Shown here piece after piece: positions 1 through 8,126 of a stretch of DNA of 64,000 nucleotides; within the stretch, counting starts at the first letter, position 1; each line of letters opens with the position of its first letter. The notes under the pieces were generated by a model. That model did no database searches. It saw only the letters and a program-made list of their open reading frames with translations, and had not been told where the DNA came from. Location: assembly GCF_013378055.1 (NCBI RefSeq), contig NZ_CP051130.1, positions 2,296,001 to 2,360,000 of the forward strand, in the 5' to 3' direction. The position numbers and the translations under genes were made by a program. This DNA comes from Parasphingopyxis sp. CP4 (GTDB lineage: Bacteria > Pseudomonadota > Alphaproteobacteria > Sphingomonadales > Sphingomonadaceae).

Positions 1-492
1 ACGACGAGCTCCAATCGCGATGGCTGGTTTGTCGGCTTTTCATCCGGCCTCACCACAGCTGTATGGATGGGCCGTGACGATGCGCGGCGGGTTGGCGGGC
101 TCCAGGGTGGCCGGGCTCCGGCCCGCGCCTTTGCCGATTTCATGCGCTATGCAGTATCGAGCCGACCGGTCGAAGAATTTGCCACCGATGTAACGCTTCC
201 CGAATGGCAGCTGGAAGATCAGGACGACGCCTATTTCGGCGATCCGTTCCAGGACGAGATTTTCGTCGATGAAAATGGCATGCCGATAGGCACGCCCGGT
301 GGCCCCATTCCCGATCGCTATGGCGATGGCAGCCAGCCCGGCAATATGGATGAGGACTGGCTCGACGAAGTGCTTCGCCGCAGCGAGGGCGATCGCCGGG
401 CCGAGCAGGAACCCGCCCAGCCTTTTCCCAATGAAGAGCGCGACGACCCGCCGCCGGCGATCCGCGATCAGGAAGAAGTGCCCACCCAATAA
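1..492 (+). CDS. mrcA: Penicillin-binding protein 1A, C-terminal end (partial)
   Basis: This is the last 163 residues of a class A penicillin-binding protein; the gene begins before the window. The frame is open from base 1 and reads TTSSNRDGWFVGFSSGLTTA, the conserved end of the transpeptidase domain in which the nucleophile-containing core and KTGT motif lie upstream. An aromatic and VW-MGRDD stretch follows, as in PBP1A. The last 90 or so residues are a hydrophilic, Asp/Glu/Pro-rich tail with no recognisable fold. The enzyme polymerises and cross-links peptidoglycan in the periplasm from an inner-membrane anchor. The stop at 490-492 overlaps the end of the convergent metallopeptidase gene by 25 bp. 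The 1A-type assignment is inference, because the glycosyltransferase domain is not visible. Confidence 0.85.
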   Translation, partial: TTSSNRDGWFVGFSSGLTTAVWMGRDDARRVGGLQGGRAPARAFADFMRYAVSSRPVEEFATDVTLPEWQLEDQDDAYFGDPFQDEIFVDENGMPIGTPGGPIPDRYGDGSQPGNMDEDWLDEVLRRSEGDRRAEQEPAQPFPNEERDDPPPAIRDQEEVPTQ

Positions 493-1208
493 AGCGCCGC
501 GCCATGATCGCGCAGCCAACGGCGTTCTGCTTTCGGTTCACGGCCGAACAGATCAGCCACCACTGCGTGAAATTCGGGGCCGTGATGCATATGGACGCGG
601 TGCGCGACCTCATGGGCGACAGTTGCGCTCAACACCTCCGGCGGCGCCATGATCAGCCGCCAGCTATAGCGGATGTTACCGCACGACGCGCAGCTGCCCC
701 AGCGGCTCCGCGCATCGCCGATGCTGATCCGGCCGATCGTCACACCCGCCGCCAGCGCATATCGCGCCGATTCTTCGGTGAGCGTATGACGCGCTTCGTC
801 TTTCAGCCAACGAACAAGGCGCGCACTCACGGCATCTTGTGGTCCGCCAACGCGAATGCTGTCTCCGGATAATGCGGGCTTGCGCGGATGCTCCGGCCTG
901 TGGTCGATCCGCAGATCCGTGCCGCGATAGGGGAGGGTACCGCCCGGAAGGATCGGTCGCGGCATAGGCAGATCGGCGAGCTGGGCCTCGACCCAATCGC
1001 GCTGGCTTTCGGCCCAGCGCTCCGCCTTGGTGAGGCTTGCGCGTTGCGGGAGACTGAGCAATACGCGCCCGTCGCGCGGATCGACCCGCAGGCGAAAGGA
1101 TCGCACCCGTGGATGGCGATTCAGGGTGAGCGCGCGCCGATGGCCGCCGCCTTCAAAAACCAGCTCAGAGTTCGCGTTCGACACAATGATGCTCAAGATC
1201 GCCGGCAT
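468..1208 (-). CDS. YgjP-type (DUF45, SprT-like) zinc metallopeptidase
   Basis: A 246-residue protein of the YgjP/DUF45 family. The zinc-binding signature [15 protein letters not shown] is near residues 195-210, preceded by the family-typical R-W-G-S-C stretch ([16 protein letters not shown]). These are cytoplasmic gluzincin-like proteins with little known about their substrates. The start is uncertain: ATG at 1208 overlaps the upstream YcgN gene by 44 bp, and a GTG at 1184 gives a shorter overlap and a normal N-terminus. The protein probably shares a transcript with the YcgN-type gene upstream. The 3' end overlaps the convergent penicillin-binding protein gene. Confidence 0.85.
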   Translation of the reverse strand: MPAILSIIVSNANSELVFEGGGHRRALTLNRHPRVRSFRLRVDPRDGRVLLSLPQRASLTKAERWAESQRDWVEAQLADLPMPRPILPGGTLPYRGTDLRIDHRPEHPRKPALSGDSIRVGGPQDAVSARLVRWLKDEARHTLTEESARYALAAGVTIGRISIGDARSRWGSCASCGNIRYSWRLIMAPPEVLSATVAHEVAHRVHMHHGPEFHAVVADLFGREPKAERRWLRDHGAALYWVGTSS

Positions 1209-1599
1209 CGATTTCGGATATCGTCCAGCCGCGCGTCGATTCTCCGGCCCGGTGCACGGCGTCGCGATCGCCGCAGACCAGATAATGCCAGTCGGGAAGT
1301 GGCTCACCCTCGGCAAGCAGGCGATAGGCGCAGGTACGCGGCAGCCAGGGCGTATCGGCCATGTTGCGCGCGGTGAGCCGCAGGCAATCGGGCACCCGGA
1401 TCTTGCGATGCTTATAGTCCGTGCAGCGCGCCGTATCGAGATCGAGCAATTTGCACGCGACATTGGTCGCCTGGACTTCGCCCGTATCCGCATCCTGCAG
1501 CTTGTGGAGGCAGCATTTGCCGCAGCCATCGCATAGCGATTCCCATTCGCTGCGCGTCATCTGGTCGAGCCGCTTGGTTTCCCAGAAATTGCCGCTCAC
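1165..1599 (-). CDS. YcgN-family cysteine cluster protein
   Basis: A 144-residue protein with the N-terminal MSGNFWETK and a Cys-rich cluster, C-x2-C-x2-CC at residues 23-30 (CDGCGKCC). Further cysteines lie in [22 protein letters not shown] and TCAYRLL, which matches the UPF0260/YcgN family (zinc- or Fe-S-binding, function unknown). Length is normal for the family. The end overlaps the next gene on the same strand, so the two are probably translationally coupled. It lies 9 bp downstream of the SCO gene and may be the middle gene of a three-gene operon. Confidence 0.88.
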   Translation of the reverse strand: MSGNFWETKRLDQMTRSEWESLCDGCGKCCLHKLQDADTGEVQATNVACKLLDLDTARCTDYKHRKIRVPDCLRLTARNMADTPWLPRTCAYRLLAEGEPLPDWHYLVCGDRDAVHRAGESTRGWTISEIDAGDLEHHCVEREL

Positions 1600-1608
1600 C
1601 GACGCATC

Positions 1609-2226
1609 CTATCGCGCCCAGCGCAGCAGGGCGTCTGCGATGGCTTCGGGCTGATCCTGCAAAGGCAGGATCGCCAGCGGTTCGCCGTCGGGCCCGAACA
1701 GGATCGCATTATTGCTATGATCGACGAGATAGGTGCCCGATCCATCATCCTCGCCAAGCTGATAATAGACACCATAGCTATCGACCGCGGCATCGATCGC
1801 TTCGCGCGAGCCCGACAGGCCCAGCATGCGCGGGTGGAAATTGTCGGTGAACTCCGCCAGCACTTCAGGAGTATCACGATCCGGGTCGACGCTTACGAAG
1901 ATCGGCGTGATCCGTTCGGCCATTTCCGGATCGCGCTCTTCCACGATCCGCATCGCCTGGCCGAGCCGCTGCATATCGACCGGGCAGACATCCGGGCAAA
2001 AGGCATAGCCGAAATAGATCACCCGGTTCTGGCCCGCAAAATCAGCTTCGCGAACGGTTTCCCCGGTTTCGCTGACCAGCTCGAAATCCCCGCCGATGGC
2101 CGCGCCTTGCAGCGGCGGCGGAGCGGGCGGGGCTTCGGGCGAACAGGCGGCAATTGCGACACCGGTACCAAGGGTGAGCAAGGCGATTTTCAACTGTTTG
2201 AGATCGTTCATGACAGGGCCAGTCAT
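1609..2226 (-). CDS. SCO1/SenC family copper-binding lipoprotein
   Basis: A 205-residue SCO-type thioredoxin-fold protein. The N-terminus carries a lipoprotein signal with lipobox AIAAC, followed by a Pro/Ala-rich linker. The copper-binding CPDVC (CxxxC) motif is in YFGYAFCPDVCPVDMQRL and the distal copper-ligand histidine in LVDHSN. SCO proteins deliver copper to the CuA site of cytochrome c oxidase, or act as thiol-disulfide reductases in the periplasm. ATG at 2226 is used here; ATG at 2211 (MNDLKQ) gives an equally good signal peptide. The gene is divergent from the ankyrin gene, with a 46 bp gap that must hold both promoters. No cytochrome oxidase genes are nearby. Confidence 0.9.
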   Translation of the reverse strand: MTGPVMNDLKQLKIALLTLGTGVAIAACSPEAPPAPPPLQGAAIGGDFELVSETGETVREADFAGQNRVIYFGYAFCPDVCPVDMQRLGQAMRIVEERDPEMAERITPIFVSVDPDRDTPEVLAEFTDNFHPRMLGLSGSREAIDAAVDSYGVYYQLGEDDGSGTYLVDHSNNAILFGPDGEPLAILPLQDQPEAIADALLRWAR

Positions 2227-2272
2227 GCTTTGCTAAGGACGGGCTTGCAAGTGGCAAAGGGATAGGATTTCG

Positions 2273-2905
2273 ATGAACGACCGGGCTTCGCCAAAAATGA
2301 CGCGCCGCAGCTTTGCGCTCGCTACTGCGAGCCTTGGCGCGCTGATGCTGCCAATGCCGGCAGCCGCGCAATTTTCGGACACCTATAATTTCCTTCGCGG
2401 GGTACGCGATCGGGATTTCGCGACCGTGCGCGACCTGGTTGAAGCGCCAAGCTCAACCGTCATCAATGTGCGGGATCGATCAACGGGCGAATCCGCGCTT
2501 CATATCGTGACCCGGCGGCGGGATTCGCAATGGGTGCTCTATCTTCTCCGGCAAAATGCCAATCCCAACATCCGCGATAGCGAAGGCAACACGCCGCTCC
2601 ATATCGCCGCTCAGATTGGCTTTGCCGAAGCCGCCAACTGGCTGCGCATCGTCAACGCGGATCTCGATGCCCGCAATAATCGCGGGGAAACCCCGTTGAT
2701 CCTTGCCGTTCAGCAGCGCCACGGCGCGCTGGTCCGCCAGCTTGTCGATGCCGGAGCTGATCCGGGCATTGCCGATAGTGTGGTTGGATTGTCGGCCCGG
2801 GACTATGCGGCGCGCGACGGCCGATCCGAAGCCATATTGGAAATATTGGATTCAGCGGAACCGGAAGCGGAAGCCGCGCCAACCTTTGGCCCGACGCCCA
2901 ACTAG
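2273..2905 (+). CDS. Exported ankyrin-repeat protein with a Tat-like signal
   Basis: A 210-residue protein. Residues 8-33 form a signal peptide with a twin-arginine motif (TRRSFALATASLGALML) ending at an AAAQ cleavage site, so Tat export is likely. The mature part holds about four ankyrin repeats, recognised from repeats of the type G-x-TPLHIAA and ARNNRGETPLILA. A short acidic, Ala/Pro-rich tail follows. It would act in the periplasm as a protein-protein interaction module; the partner is unknown. The start is divergent from the SCO gene. The stop lies 3 bp from the end of the convergent mmcB-like gene. Confidence 0.82.
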   Translation: MNDRASPKMTRRSFALATASLGALMLPMPAAAQFSDTYNFLRGVRDRDFATVRDLVEAPSSTVINVRDRSTGESALHIVTRRRDSQWVLYLLRQNANPNIRDSEGNTPLHIAAQIGFAEAANWLRIVNADLDARNNRGETPLILAVQQRHGALVRQLVDAGADPGIADSVVGLSARDYAARDGRSEAILEILDSAEPEAEAAPTFGPTPN

Positions 2906-2908
2906 AGG

Positions 2909-3388
2909 CTAATCGAAACCCGCCAGATGCGGATCGTCTGCGGCCAGTAACCGGCCGGCGGCGCGGCGCGCAAAACGCAAGGTCTCTGCTCGCCGGCGCG
3001 ATGCCGCAACGCTGCGGCGTTCGGCTTCTCGTACAATAGCGGCATCATAGGCGTCGGCGACGATTAGCCCGGAAATATCCGGCTGCAATTCTTCCCGTTC
3101 GCACAGTGCAAGATCGAATCCCGCCGGCACGGCCCAGAAAAACCGATCGCAATAATCGAGATAGTCGGGCCATTTGCGATCGCCGAGCAGGTCAGCCCGG
3201 CTGACCTTGATCTCGACGATCACGATCTGACCCTTGCTGTCGATCGCCATGACATCAGCCCGCCGGCCGTTGCCGAGTGTAACCTCTGTCAGCGCGACCA
3301 GTTCCTGACGAAACAGGAGCCGCGATACGCCGCGCGCGACATGCTCTGCCTTTAAGACATCGCCCTCGAGAATCGCCGGATCAGCCAT
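2909..3388 (-). CDS. MmcB-family DNA repair protein
   Basis: A 159-residue protein. An acidic residue in RADVMAID followed about 12 residues later by VEIKVSRADL gives the D...E-x-K signature of a PD-(D/E)XK nuclease fold, and the DYCDRFFWAVP stretch is typical of the MmcB/PF06319 family. In Caulobacter MmcB is an SOS-associated protein needed for mitomycin C survival; a nuclease role is inferred from the fold. The gene stands alone on the minus strand, 42 bp downstream of the DUF1491 gene. No clear LexA-type operator was recognised in the short upstream gap. Confidence 0.85.
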   Translation of the reverse strand: MADPAILEGDVLKAEHVARGVSRLLFRQELVALTEVTLGNGRRADVMAIDSKGQIVIVEIKVSRADLLGDRKWPDYLDYCDRFFWAVPAGFDLALCEREELQPDISGLIVADAYDAAIVREAERRSVAASRRRAETLRFARRAAGRLLAADDPHLAGFD

Positions 3389-3430
3389 GCTTCGTGACTA
3401 GAACAAAGAATGAACGATTGGAAGAGAGTG

Positions 3431-3772
3431 CTAACTGGCCCCGATGAATTCGTCGAGCCAGGCCTCGGGCTCTTCGACATCAAGCTCGACCACCCAGATA
3501 TCGGGATCAAAATTGCGCCGCCGTTCGATATAGGCCGATACCGCAGCAGGATCTTCCGCATCGTCCGGCCCGGCCGTGACCCATTGATAGCTGCCGTCTG
3601 GCGCGAGCCCGCGTTCGCGCAGGCCGCTGACGACTCCGCGACTGGCCAGCGCCAGTATGACCGCGCCGGAAATCTCATCACCCTTGGTCAGCACCATGGC
3701 ATGGCCGCCTGCCGCCTCGACCCGCCTCCGCAGCGCCGAGACCAGGGTCTTGCTGGTGATGCGCGCGCTCAT
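3431..3772 (-). CDS. DUF1491 family protein
   Basis: A 113-residue protein starting MSARITSKTLVSALRRRVEA. It carries the DUF1491 features: an internal A-x-x-SRG stretch and the pattern Y-I-E-R-R-R-x-FDPDIWVVELD near the C-terminus. Function is unknown; the family is largely confined to Alphaproteobacteria. ATG at 3772 overlaps the stop of the upstream thioesterase as ATGA (3769-3772), so the two are translationally coupled. An upstream extension is possible but lies in the thioesterase sequence and is not conserved-looking. Confidence 0.85.
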   Translation of the reverse strand: MSARITSKTLVSALRRRVEAAGGHAMVLTKGDEISGAVILALASRGVVSGLRERGLAPDGSYQWVTAGPDDAEDPAAVSAYIERRRNFDPDIWVVELDVEEPEAWLDEFIGAS

Positions 3773-4248
3773 TCGGACAGCCGATAGCCATCGAGTGAGG
3801 AAAGGGGGATGCGCGATTTCATGAAGGTGCCAGTACCGCGCGCTGCTTCCTCGCCCTCGGCATCGAGCAGCCGGGCTTCGGCCACGAATACGCGGCGCTG
3901 GCCGCTCACCCATCGGCCTTCGGCGGTGACCGTGCCCCCGGTCATCGGGCGCGTGAACAGCAAATTGAAACCGGTCGTCAGCAGGAAACGATCGGAGACC
4001 AGACTGTTGGCCGCATAAAAGGCCGCATCGTCGAGCATCTTGAAATAGCTGGTGCCGTGGATCGCACCCGCCGCATGGAAATAGCGCTCGTCCAGATCGA
4101 ATTCGATCCGCGAGACGCCGCTTTCCGGAATCGCCAGCCGGGAATCCCAGATATCGTTGATCGGCGCAGAATCGTAGAGCGCCTCAAGCGCCCGAAAATG
4201 CGCTTCTGCACCAGCCAGCGGTGCATCCGCTGGGTCCTGGTCAGGCAG
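3769..4248 (-). CDS. PaaI-type hotdog thioesterase
   Basis: A hotdog-fold acyl-CoA thioesterase of the PaaI type. The stretch GAIHGTSYFKMLDDAAFYAANSL carries the HG-x(n)-D/N catalytic region, and TTGFNLLFTRPMTGGTVTAEGR is the central beta strand region. The start is unclear. CTG at 4248 gives 159 residues, a normal N-terminus, and a GAGG Shine-Dalgarno-like site 9 bp upstream; it begins 5 bp before the ptsN stop codon. ATG at 4281 would add 11 residues (MRCSPISRRRT) that look like ptsN shadow sequence. The downstream DUF1491 gene is coupled by ATGA. Its substrate cannot be told from sequence. Confidence 0.78.
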   Translation of the reverse strand: MPDQDPADAPLAGAEAHFRALEALYDSAPINDIWDSRLAIPESGVSRIEFDLDERYFHAAGAIHGTSYFKMLDDAAFYAANSLVSDRFLLTTGFNLLFTRPMTGGTVTAEGRWVSGQRRVFVAEARLLDAEGEEAARGTGTFMKSRIPLSSLDGYRLSE

Positions 4249-4705
4249 CGTCCGCCGCCTCGAAATTGGCGAGCAGCGCATAGACAGCATCGGTAGAGCG
4301 CGCACCACGCAGCTTGGCGACAAATTCCCCGTCGCGCAGCCGGCGGCTGATCCGCGCCAATACCCGCAAATGCGAGGCGCCGTCGGCTTCGGGTGAGAAG
4401 AGCGCAAAAATGCAATCGACCGGCAGATCGTCGACCGAATCATAATCAACTGGCGTCGCCAGGCGAACGAAGATCCCGAACGGCTTTTCAAGCGAATCGA
4501 TTCGGCCATGGGGAATAGCGACGCCGTCGCCAAAGCCTGTCGAACCGAGCTTTTCGCGCATATTCAACTGCGCTTCCAGTGCCTTGGCATCGCCATCGGC
4601 AATATCGGCAGCATGTTTGGCGATCAGCCGAAACAGCGCGGATTTGTTGGGGACCGCATCGGCGAACACGACGAATGCAGGATCCGGAAACTCAAACTCT
4701 GACAT
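4241..4705 (-). CDS. ptsN: PTS IIA-like nitrogen regulatory protein
   Basis: A 154-residue EIIA(Ntr)-type domain. The phosphorylatable histidine is in GVAIPHGRIDSL (about residue 65), and LPVDCIFALFSPE matches the core strands of the EIIA fructose/Ntr family. In Proteobacteria PtsN accepts phosphate from the PtsP-NPr chain and regulates potassium transport, carbon/nitrogen balance and stress responses. The gene sits downstream of hpf, the classical rpoN-region partner in many Proteobacteria, though no rpoN is in this window. It overlaps the putative thioesterase start by 8 bp. Confidence 0.92.
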   Translation of the reverse strand: MSEFEFPDPAFVVFADAVPNKSALFRLIAKHAADIADGDAKALEAQLNMREKLGSTGFGDGVAIPHGRIDSLEKPFGIFVRLATPVDYDSVDDLPVDCIFALFSPEADGASHLRVLARISRRLRDGEFVAKLRGARSTDAVYALLANFEAADAA

Positions 4706-4732
4706 TTAACACCTTGACTACACAGCGAAATA

Positions 4733-4750
4733 CCGGCGAACGCCGGCGTT
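4733..4750. other. Short GC-rich palindrome between hpf and ptsN
   Basis: The 60 bp gap holds ACCGGCGAACGCCGGCGTT, which can pair as CCGGC/GCCGG around GAAC or as the 12 bp palindrome AACGCCGGCGTT. On the minus strand it follows the hpf stop. It lacks a strong U run, so it may be a weak terminator, an mRNA-stabilising hairpin or a degenerate REP-like element. Confidence 0.35.
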
Positions 4751-4765
4751 AGGGGATGGCTTGTC

Positions 4766-5353
4766 TTAAACCGGCCGCTCGGGCTCGACCCAACCAATGG
4801 ATCCGTCACGGCGCCGGTACACCATATTATATACCCCAGTATCGCTATTTTTGAAGAGCAGAGCGTTGGTATTGCGCAAATCGAGCATCCAGACCGCATT
4901 GGAAACGCTCGCATCGGGAATATCGACACTGGTTTCGGCAATGATCGGCGGATTGTCCGGCACATCCTCTGCCTCTTCGCCACCGCCAAAGACTGTATAG
5001 CCAGCGCTCGGCTCCGGCATTACGGGCGGCATATCGCCATTGGCATGTTTGTGATGATCTTTGAGGCGATCCATATGGCGGCGCAGCTGCTTTTCGACAT
5101 GGCCAGCCGCTTCTTCGAAGGCGGCATGCGCATCGCCCTGGTTTTCCGCTTCGCCTTTCAGGATCACACCCTGCATCACATGGGCGACAATCACACAGCG
5201 AAAGCCATGATCATGCGGGCCTTTGCCAAAGGTCACATTGGCAGAAATGGCGCGGGCAAAATATTTGTCGGCGATCGCCGTCATCCGATCTTCGACATGA
5301 TCCTTGAGCGCATCGCCAGTTTCGACCTGATGACCCGATACCCGAATGTCCAT
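4766..5353 (-). CDS. hpf: Ribosome hibernation-promoting factor, long form
   Basis: A 195-residue long-form HPF (RaiA/YfiA family). Residues 1-105 are the ribosome-binding domain starting MDIRVSGHQVETGDALKDHV, with the conserved basic patch HVEKQLRRHMDRLKDHHKH. After a Pro/Gly linker, residues 130-195 form the C-terminal dimerisation domain (VSNAVWMLDLRNTNALLFKN, YRRRDGSIGWVEP). The long form drives 100S ribosome dimer formation in stationary phase. The adjacent ptsN and hpf genes form a conserved pair. The ATG at 5353 is the only sensible start. Confidence 0.93.
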   Translation of the reverse strand: MDIRVSGHQVETGDALKDHVEDRMTAIADKYFARAISANVTFGKGPHDHGFRCVIVAHVMQGVILKGEAENQGDAHAAFEEAAGHVEKQLRRHMDRLKDHHKHANGDMPPVMPEPSAGYTVFGGGEEAEDVPDNPPIIAETSVDIPDASVSNAVWMLDLRNTNALLFKNSDTGVYNMVYRRRDGSIGWVEPERPV

Positions 5354-5406
5354 TACGCTATTCCTTCATCATGGGGTGTGCGCCCATCTGACGCGACACC
5401 GTCTAT

Positions 5407-6126
5407 TCAACTCTTGGCCTGCTCGTCCGGCCATAACGGGTCGGTCAGCTGGGCGATAAATGCGGCATGCCGGGCGCGCTCTGCATCCGATGCCTGATGC
5501 GGGCGCGGCGCGCGAACCGGACGATCATTGCTCTGCGTGAGGCGATCCTCGCCATCACCTGCTGCAACCGGCGCTTTCTCATCATCTGGCAAAACCAGTC
5601 CGATCTGGCGGCCACCGGTCAGCTCGACATAGACCTGGGCAAGCAGCTGCGCATCGAGCAGTGCGCCATGCAATACGCGCTGGCTGCGATCGACACCATA
5701 GCGCGAGCAAAGTGCATCAAGGCTATGCTTGGCACCGGGATGCTTGGTTCGCGCGATCGCCAGCGTATCGACCATGCGATCGAGGCTGACATGGGCATGG
5801 CCGGCCAGTTCCAGTTCGGTATTCAAAAAGCCGAAATCGAATTGCGCATTATGCGCAACCAGCGGGCTATCTTCGATGAAATCGATGAACTGCTGGGCCG
5901 CGCTCGAGAATAGCGGCTTGCTGGCGAGAAATGCATCGGAGAGACCATGCACGGCAAAGGCTTCGCTCGGCATCTCGCGTTCGGGATTGCAGTAGATGTG
6001 GAAGCTGCGCCCAGTTTCGACTCGATTGACCATTTCCAACGCACCGATCTCAACAAGCCGGTGCCCGTCCTTGGGGCTCAATCCAGTGGTTTCCGTATCG
6101 AAAACTATTTCACGCATTGTTTGCAA
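5407..6126 (-). CDS. dnaQ: DNA polymerase III epsilon subunit (3'-5' proofreading exonuclease)
   Basis: A 239-residue DEDDh exonuclease. ExoI is [10 protein letters not shown] at residues 9-18, ExoII is [11 protein letters not shown] near residue 95, and ExoIII is [14 protein letters not shown] near residue 155. The C-terminal 60 residues are polar, as in epsilon subunits that bind the alpha subunit through a flexible tail. It proofreads during chromosome replication. The first ATG (6126) overlaps coaE by 22 bp; a second ATG (6117) is three codons in. The order ppsR-maf-aroE-coaE-dnaQ is the conserved left flank of alphaproteobacterial origins. Confidence 0.93.
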   Translation of the reverse strand: MQTMREIVFDTETTGLSPKDGHRLVEIGALEMVNRVETGRSFHIYCNPEREMPSEAFAVHGLSDAFLASKPLFSSAAQQFIDFIEDSPLVAHNAQFDFGFLNTELELAGHAHVSLDRMVDTLAIARTKHPGAKHSLDALCSRYGVDRSQRVLHGALLDAQLLAQVYVELTGGRQIGLVLPDDEKAPVAAGDGEDRLTQSNDRPVRAPRPHQASDAERARHAAFIAQLTDPLWPDEQAKS

Positions 6127-6719
6127 TATCGGATGTCATGCTCCCTTAAGCAAGTGACGAGTGCGTCAACTTGGGCACGGGTTTCTTCTAGCGCTGTTCC
6201 GGTGTCGATAATGAAGTCGGCCCGTTCGCGTTTTTCGGCATCAGGCAGCTGCAGGCCGAGAATATGTTCGAACTTTTCGACCGTCATTCCCGGGCGTTTA
6301 AGTACCCGCTCGCGCTGTACATCTGCAGGCGCGGACACCACGATCACGGCATCGAGACCAGCATCGCCGGTTTTCTCATAGAGCAATGGTATATCGAACA
6401 GCACAATCGGTGCATCTTCATGCTCTTTGAGAAACGCCATGCGATTAAGGCCGACCGCCGGATGGATCAGCTCTTCAAGCGCGCGCAATTTCTCCCGATC
6501 GCCAAGCACCGCCTTGGAGAGTTTGGCGCGATCAACACCGTCCGGACCGGTGGTGCCCGGAAAGACTTCCTCGATCGCCTGGACCAGCTCGCCGCCCGGG
6601 CCCTGCAATCGATGGACTTCGGCATCGGCATCGAACACCGGCACGCCTTCGGCCGCAAACATGGCGGCGACCGTGGACTTGCCCATCCCTATCGATCCGG
6701 TGAGGCCGAGCAATATCAT
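6105..6719 (-). CDS. coaE: Dephospho-CoA kinase
   Basis: A 204-residue P-loop kinase. [14 protein letters not shown] at the N-terminus is the Walker A motif of CoaE, followed by [10 protein letters not shown], the substrate-binding DAD motif. [20 protein letters not shown] is the lid region. It phosphorylates the 3'-OH of dephospho-CoA, the last step of coenzyme A synthesis. It is 10 bp downstream of aroE and overlaps dnaQ at its 3' end. Length is normal. Confidence 0.95.
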   Translation of the reverse strand: MILLGLTGSIGMGKSTVAAMFAAEGVPVFDADAEVHRLQGPGGELVQAIEEVFPGTTGPDGVDRAKLSKAVLGDREKLRALEELIHPAVGLNRMAFLKEHEDAPIVLFDIPLLYEKTGDAGLDAVIVVSAPADVQRERVLKRPGMTVEKFEHILGLQLPDAEKRERADFIIDTGTALEETRAQVDALVTCLREHDIRYCKQCVK

Positions 6720-6729
6720 TGGTTGGGCA

Positions 6730-7542
6730 TCATGAAATTAGCGCCTCTCTCAACTCGTCATCGTGATCGCGCGGCGGGGCTTTGCCGAAGAATAGTTCAA
6801 AGGCGATCGCTGCCTGGCCGATCAACATATCGAGACCATCGACCGTGTCGAGATCGCGCGCACGCGCCGCGGCAAGCAATTCGGTTTCCAGCGGCACATA
6901 AACGAGATCATAGACTATCGCATCGTTAGGCAGTGGATCGAGATCCAGCGCCAATGGCTCCTGCCCTGCCATACCGAGTGGACTGGCATTCACCAGCAAG
7001 GGCACAGCCGGCACCGGTGCATCAAGTGGCAGCGCTTCGCCCTTGAGATCGAAACTGGCGAGCAAGGCGGCCGCCTTGAGCGGGGTCCGGTTCAGCAAGA
7101 CGACCGCACCGACATCAGCGCGTTTCAATGCGAACAACACCGCACGCGCCGCGCCGCCAGCCCCGATCAGCGCCACGGTTTCGCCCGCCAGATCAAGTCC
7201 GGAGATCGGTGTGTAGAAACCCGCGGCATCGGTATTCGTCCCGATCAAAATGCCATCCTCATCGCGCAGCACGGTGTTGATCGCACCAATGCTTTGGCGC
7301 AGCCCGCCGCGATCCTCGACATGATCGAGCGCGGCTTCCTTGTGCGGTAAGGTGATATTGCAGCCCCGCCAGTTCGGATCGGCCTGACGCTGTGCAAAAT
7401 AGTCTGCGAGAGTGTCGGGGGTGACATGATGGGCGCGATAGGCAGCATCAATGCCGAGCTTTTCGAGCCAGAAGCCATGGATCATCGGCGATTTGCTATG
7501 GGCAATCGGATCGCCAATCACCTCGGCATAGGCGTTGCTCAT
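6730..7542 (-). CDS. aroE: Shikimate dehydrogenase
   Basis: A 270-residue enzyme reducing 3-dehydroshikimate to shikimate with NADPH. The substrate-binding motif SKSPMIHGFWLEKLG is at residues 16-30, the catalytic Lys in TLPHKEAAL near 69, and the nucleotide-binding glycine motif GAGGAARAVLFAL near 130. The C-terminal DGLDMLIGQAAIAFELFFG is typical of AroE. Start ATG at 7542 overlaps the maf stop (ATGA at 7539-7542), so translation is coupled. Confidence 0.95.
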   Translation of the reverse strand: MSNAYAEVIGDPIAHSKSPMIHGFWLEKLGIDAAYRAHHVTPDTLADYFAQRQADPNWRGCNITLPHKEAALDHVEDRGGLRQSIGAINTVLRDEDGILIGTNTDAAGFYTPISGLDLAGETVALIGAGGAARAVLFALKRADVGAVVLLNRTPLKAAALLASFDLKGEALPLDAPVPAVPLLVNASPLGMAGQEPLALDLDPLPNDAIVYDLVYVPLETELLAAARARDLDTVDGLDMLIGQAAIAFELFFGKAPPRDHDDELREALIS

Positions 7543-8126
7543 TCGGTCATCACTCCCCGCACCCGCAGATATTCGAGCAGCGGCAATAAGGGGAGTCCCA
7601 GGATCGTGAAATAATTACCATCGATCCGCGAGAAGAGCTGCGCACCGCGACCTTCGAGCCGATAGCCGCCAGCGCACCCGCCGATCGCAGGCCATTCCTG
7701 ATCGAGATAGCTGTCGAGAAACGCATCGCTGAATTCACGCATGCTGAGTTTGGCAATATCGATATGCCGCCAGACCGGCTTGCCGGCTTCACAGATCACC
7801 GCCGCACTGATCTGCTGATGGGTTTCACCGCGCAGCGCGCGCAAATGATCGCGCGCCTCTTCGCGGCTCGTTGCTTTGTCGTAGATTGCTCCATCAAGTG
7901 ACGCGACCTGATCACATCCCAGGACAAGCGCTTCGGGGAAACGTTGCGACAGCTTCGTCGCTTTCAGCTCGGCCAATGCGTCAGCCAGATTGCGTGGCGA
8001 AATGCCATCGGCACACAGCGCCTCTTTTGCGCTGTCTTCATCCACTCCGGCGCCCATTGGTTCGAACGGCACATCGGCAGCGTTCAGCATCGCGCGACGG
8101 CTGGTGCTTTGCGAGGCAAGGATCAG
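7539..8126 (-). CDS. maf: Maf-like nucleoside triphosphate pyrophosphatase
   Basis: A Maf/Ham1-superfamily house-cleaning pyrophosphatase. The signature LILASQSTSRRAML is at the N-terminus and the middle holds LGCDQVASLDGAIYDKATS. The C-terminal GYRLEGRGAQLFSRIDGNYF and ILGLPLLPLL segments are typical. The start is unusual: no ATG, GTG or TTG lies near the conserved N-terminus. The CTG at 8126 overlaps the ppsR stop as CTGA and gives a perfect family N-terminus of 195 residues. The only upstream ATG (8246) would add 40 residues of ppsR shadow sequence. I therefore prefer the CTG start. Confidence 0.88.
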   Translation of the reverse strand: MILASQSTSRRAMLNAADVPFEPMGAGVDEDSAKEALCADGISPRNLADALAELKATKLSQRFPEALVLGCDQVASLDGAIYDKATSREEARDHLRALRGETHQQISAAVICEAGKPVWRHIDIAKLSMREFSDAFLDSYLDQEWPAIGGCAGGYRLEGRGAQLFSRIDGNYFTILGLPLLPLLEYLRVRGVMTE

